From: Pseudomonadota bacterium | GTDB taxonomy: Bacteria; Bdellovibrionota; Bdellovibrionia; Bdellovibrionales; JAEYZS01 | Length of the DNA stretch: 7,787 nt | Assembly: GCA_023427925.1 (NCBI GenBank) | Contig: JAEYZS010000111.1 | Location: 1-7,787 of the forward strand | Direction: 5' to 3' | Shown here: positions 6,348 to 7,787 of the stretch, piece by piece | Position numbering within the stretch: position 1 is the stretch's first letter | Layout of the letters: each line of letters opens with the position of its first letter | Notes under the pieces: generated by a model | Told to the model about the DNA's origin: nothing | Database searches by the model: none | Seen by the model: the letters and a program-made list of their open reading frames with translations, nothing else | Made by a program: the position numbers and the translations under genes

Positions 6348-7136
6348 ATGAGTACTATTAAAGTTAAAGAAGAAAGTGGAATATTAAACATCACACTGAA
6401 TCGTCCGGAGATTCATAATGCCTTTAATCCTGAGATGATTATGGAATTAACTAAGGTTTTTTCCGATCAGAATTTTTCTATCAAAAGTAGAGCTGTGGTG
6501 TTGAGAGGTGAGGGAGAAAGCTTTTGTGCGGGAGCTGACCTAAATTGGATGAAGTCCATGATGAAATACAATTTTGAGGAAAACGTCGCCGATGCGCAAA
6601 GACTTTTTACAATGTTTGAGGTGATGAGAAATTGTCCGGTACCAGTGATCGGAGAAATTCATGGAAATGTTTTTGGCGGTGGATTGGGCTTAGTAGCAAT
6701 TTGTGACATAGTTGCAGCAGAAGAAAAAACTAAATTTTGTTTTAGTGAAGCAAAACTTGGATTGGTACCAAGTGTGATCAGTCCGTTTGTTACTCGCAAG
6801 ATGGCTCCACACACGGTGAGAGAGCTTTTCTTGACAGCAGAAGTGTTTGATACGGACAAAGCAATGAGCTCTGGCCTTATTCACTTCAAAGGCTCTGCTT
6901 CAAAATGCGAGAAGTTCGTTCAAGAAAAAATCAGCTCTATGCAAAAATGTGGTAAGGGTGCACTAATCACTACTAAAAAACTATTAAATGATTTGGAAAA
7001 CCTCAGCCCTCAAGAAACAAAAACTGAAACAACGACAGTGATTTCAAGACGTCGCGTGAGTGAAGAGGGGCAAGAAGGTTTAAAGGCTTTCTTAGAAAAG
7101 AGAAAACCAAGTTGGTTATCAGTAAATAAAGAGTAA
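6348..7136 (+). CDS. liuC: Methylglutaconyl-CoA hydratase (enoyl-CoA hydratase/isomerase family)
   Basis: The 262-residue protein is predicted to hydrate 3-methylglutaconyl-CoA to 3-hydroxy-3-methylglutaryl-CoA, the step right after the carboxylase. Crotonase motifs: NRPEIHNAFNPEM (18-30), the first oxyanion-hole segment FCAGADLNWMK (59-69), the second GNVFGGGLGLVAICD (106-120), SEAKLGLVPSVISPFV (133-148) and FLTAEVFD (161-168). Of the two catalytic glutamates of rat enoyl-CoA hydratase, the second corresponds to Glu134, while the first is Gly114; as far as I recall, a glycine there is usual in the LiuC group (FGGGxGL), so it is not a sign of inactivity. The ADLNWMK and PSVISPF signatures are also typical of LiuC. 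The ATG has AGGA five bases upstream overlapping the mccB stop. It sits between the two carboxylase subunit genes, the usual liu order B-C-D. A general enoyl-CoA hydratase is the main alternative. Confidence 0.92.
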   Translation: MSTIKVKEESGILNITLNRPEIHNAFNPEMIMELTKVFSDQNFSIKSRAVVLRGEGESFCAGADLNWMKSMMKYNFEENVADAQRLFTMFEVMRNCPVPVIGEIHGNVFGGGLGLVAICDIVAAEEKTKFCFSEAKLGLVPSVISPFVTRKMAPHTVRELFLTAEVFDTDKAMSSGLIHFKGSASKCEKFVQEKISSMQKCGKGALITTKKLLNDLENLSPQETKTETTTVISRRRVSEEGQEGLKAFLEKRKPSWLSVNKE

Positions 7137-7145
7137 GAAGTAAAA

Positions 7146-7787
7146 ATGGCGAAGAGACGAATTAAAAAACTAGGCATAGCAAATCGAGGCGAAGTCGCTG
7201 TGCGAATTCACATGGCGGCTAAGGAGCTTGGAATTCCTACGGTCCTATTGCATTCAGAAGCGGATATTCAGTCCAAGGCTTACCGTCTTTGCGATGAGAC
7301 AGTTTGCATTGGTCCTTCGCCAGTTAATGAGAGTTATCTTCATATAGATAAGGTTATTCAAGGAGCAATCAGTAAGGGTTGCGATGCTATTCATCCTGGA
7401 TTTGGTTTTTTATCCGAAAACGCCGAGTTTGCAAAAAAATGCCAAGATAACGGAATTCGTTTTGTAGGACCAAGCCCTGAGGCAATTCAATTGATGGGTG
7501 ATAAAATTTCTGCTCGCGCCTGTGCGGTGAAAGCTGGAGTTCCAGTTGTACCGGGATATGATGGAGATGATCAATCCGAAGAAACTCTACTCAAAGAAGC
7601 AAGGAAGATTGGATTTCCTCTTATCATCAAGGCTTCTGGCGGCGGAGGTGGAAGAGGTCTAAAGATTGCCAAAACAGAAGATGAATTCTTTGATCAGCTT
7701 TCTTCAGCAAAGAGAGAATCAAAAAGTGCATTTGGTAGTGATAAGGTTTTCTTAGAAAAATACCTAGACCATGCTAAGCATATTGAG
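7146..7787 (+). CDS. mccA: Methylcrotonyl-CoA carboxylase, biotin carboxylase (alpha) subunit, 5' part only
   Basis: The frame runs off the right edge after 214 codons; a full alpha subunit is about 650-670 residues. The encoded protein (also LiuD) carboxylates its own biotin with ATP and bicarbonate. Visible parts: the biotin carboxylase N-domain, KLGIANRGEVAVRIHMAAKE (8-27) with LLHSEAD (34-40), IHPGFGFLSENAEFA (82-96), FVGPSPEAIQLMGDK (106-120), then the start of the ATP-grasp domain with the glycine-rich ATP loop IIKASGGGGGRGL (160-172; Lys162 expected to contact ATP) and VFLEKYL (201-207). The biotin carboxyl carrier region lies beyond the window. AccC of fatty-acid synthesis has the same N-domain, so the mccA name rests on position: it follows liuC by nine bases and shares the operon with mccB. 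The ATG follows AAGAAG at a short distance. Confidence 0.92.
   Translation, partial: MAKRRIKKLGIANRGEVAVRIHMAAKELGIPTVLLHSEADIQSKAYRLCDETVCIGPSPVNESYLHIDKVIQGAISKGCDAIHPGFGFLSENAEFAKKCQDNGIRFVGPSPEAIQLMGDKISARACAVKAGVPVVPGYDGDDQSEETLLKEARKIGFPLIIKASGGGGGRGLKIAKTEDEFFDQLSSAKRESKSAFGSDKVFLEKYLDHAKHIE

Overview
The window is an ordinary-looking chromosomal segment of a moderately AT-rich Gram-negative bacterium. It holds seven CDSs I am fairly sure of (one cut off by the right edge), one 35-residue small CDS that is plausible, and the RNase P RNA gene. The mix of a soluble GGDEF protein, an RluA-type pseudouridine synthase and leucine-catabolism genes would suit a Bdellovibrio-like predator. No marker in the window fixes the taxon, so this is only a guess. 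I see no mobile element, CRISPR array, tRNA or phage gene.

Left part (1-1913). Positions 1-200 hold no convincing gene but end in a good rightward intrinsic terminator (161-190), so a transcript enters from the left or begins within the first 160 bases. Next, on the minus strand, comes a diguanylate cyclase with a TTG start (201-1301), preceded on the same strand by rnpB (about 1490-1877). The rnpB gene has its own terminator (1441-1481) and a recognisable promoter (1884-1913).

Middle part (1914-4649). A 35-codon ORF for a single-span membrane peptide (1930-2037, plus strand) starts just behind the rnpB promoter and has a strong Shine-Dalgarno sequence. It converges on a three-gene minus-strand cluster, in order of transcription: an RluA-family pseudouridine synthase (3798-4649), a membrane-anchored protein with a Pro/Ala/Glu/Thr-rich tail (3086-3754), and a two-domain protein ending in a TPMT-like methyltransferase (2050 to 3027 or further upstream). 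The start of the last gene is unusual: its reading frame looks coding upstream of the first standard start codon, and a CTG with a good Shine-Dalgarno sequence lies at 3102.

Right part (4650-7787). A short divergent intergenic region is followed by a tightly packed plus-strand operon: methylcrotonyl-CoA carboxylase carboxyltransferase subunit (mccB/liuB), methylglutaconyl-CoA hydratase (liuC), and the biotin carboxylase end of the alpha subunit (mccA/liuD, cut by the window edge). Together these carry 3-methylcrotonyl-CoA through 3-methylglutaconyl-CoA to HMG-CoA in leucine degradation.

I did not find a clearly new multi-gene system. The points most worth checking are the non-canonical start of the methyltransferase, the small membrane ORF beside rnpB, the apparent lack of the CCA-binding GGU in RNase P RNA, and a duplicated terminator arm at 117-168.
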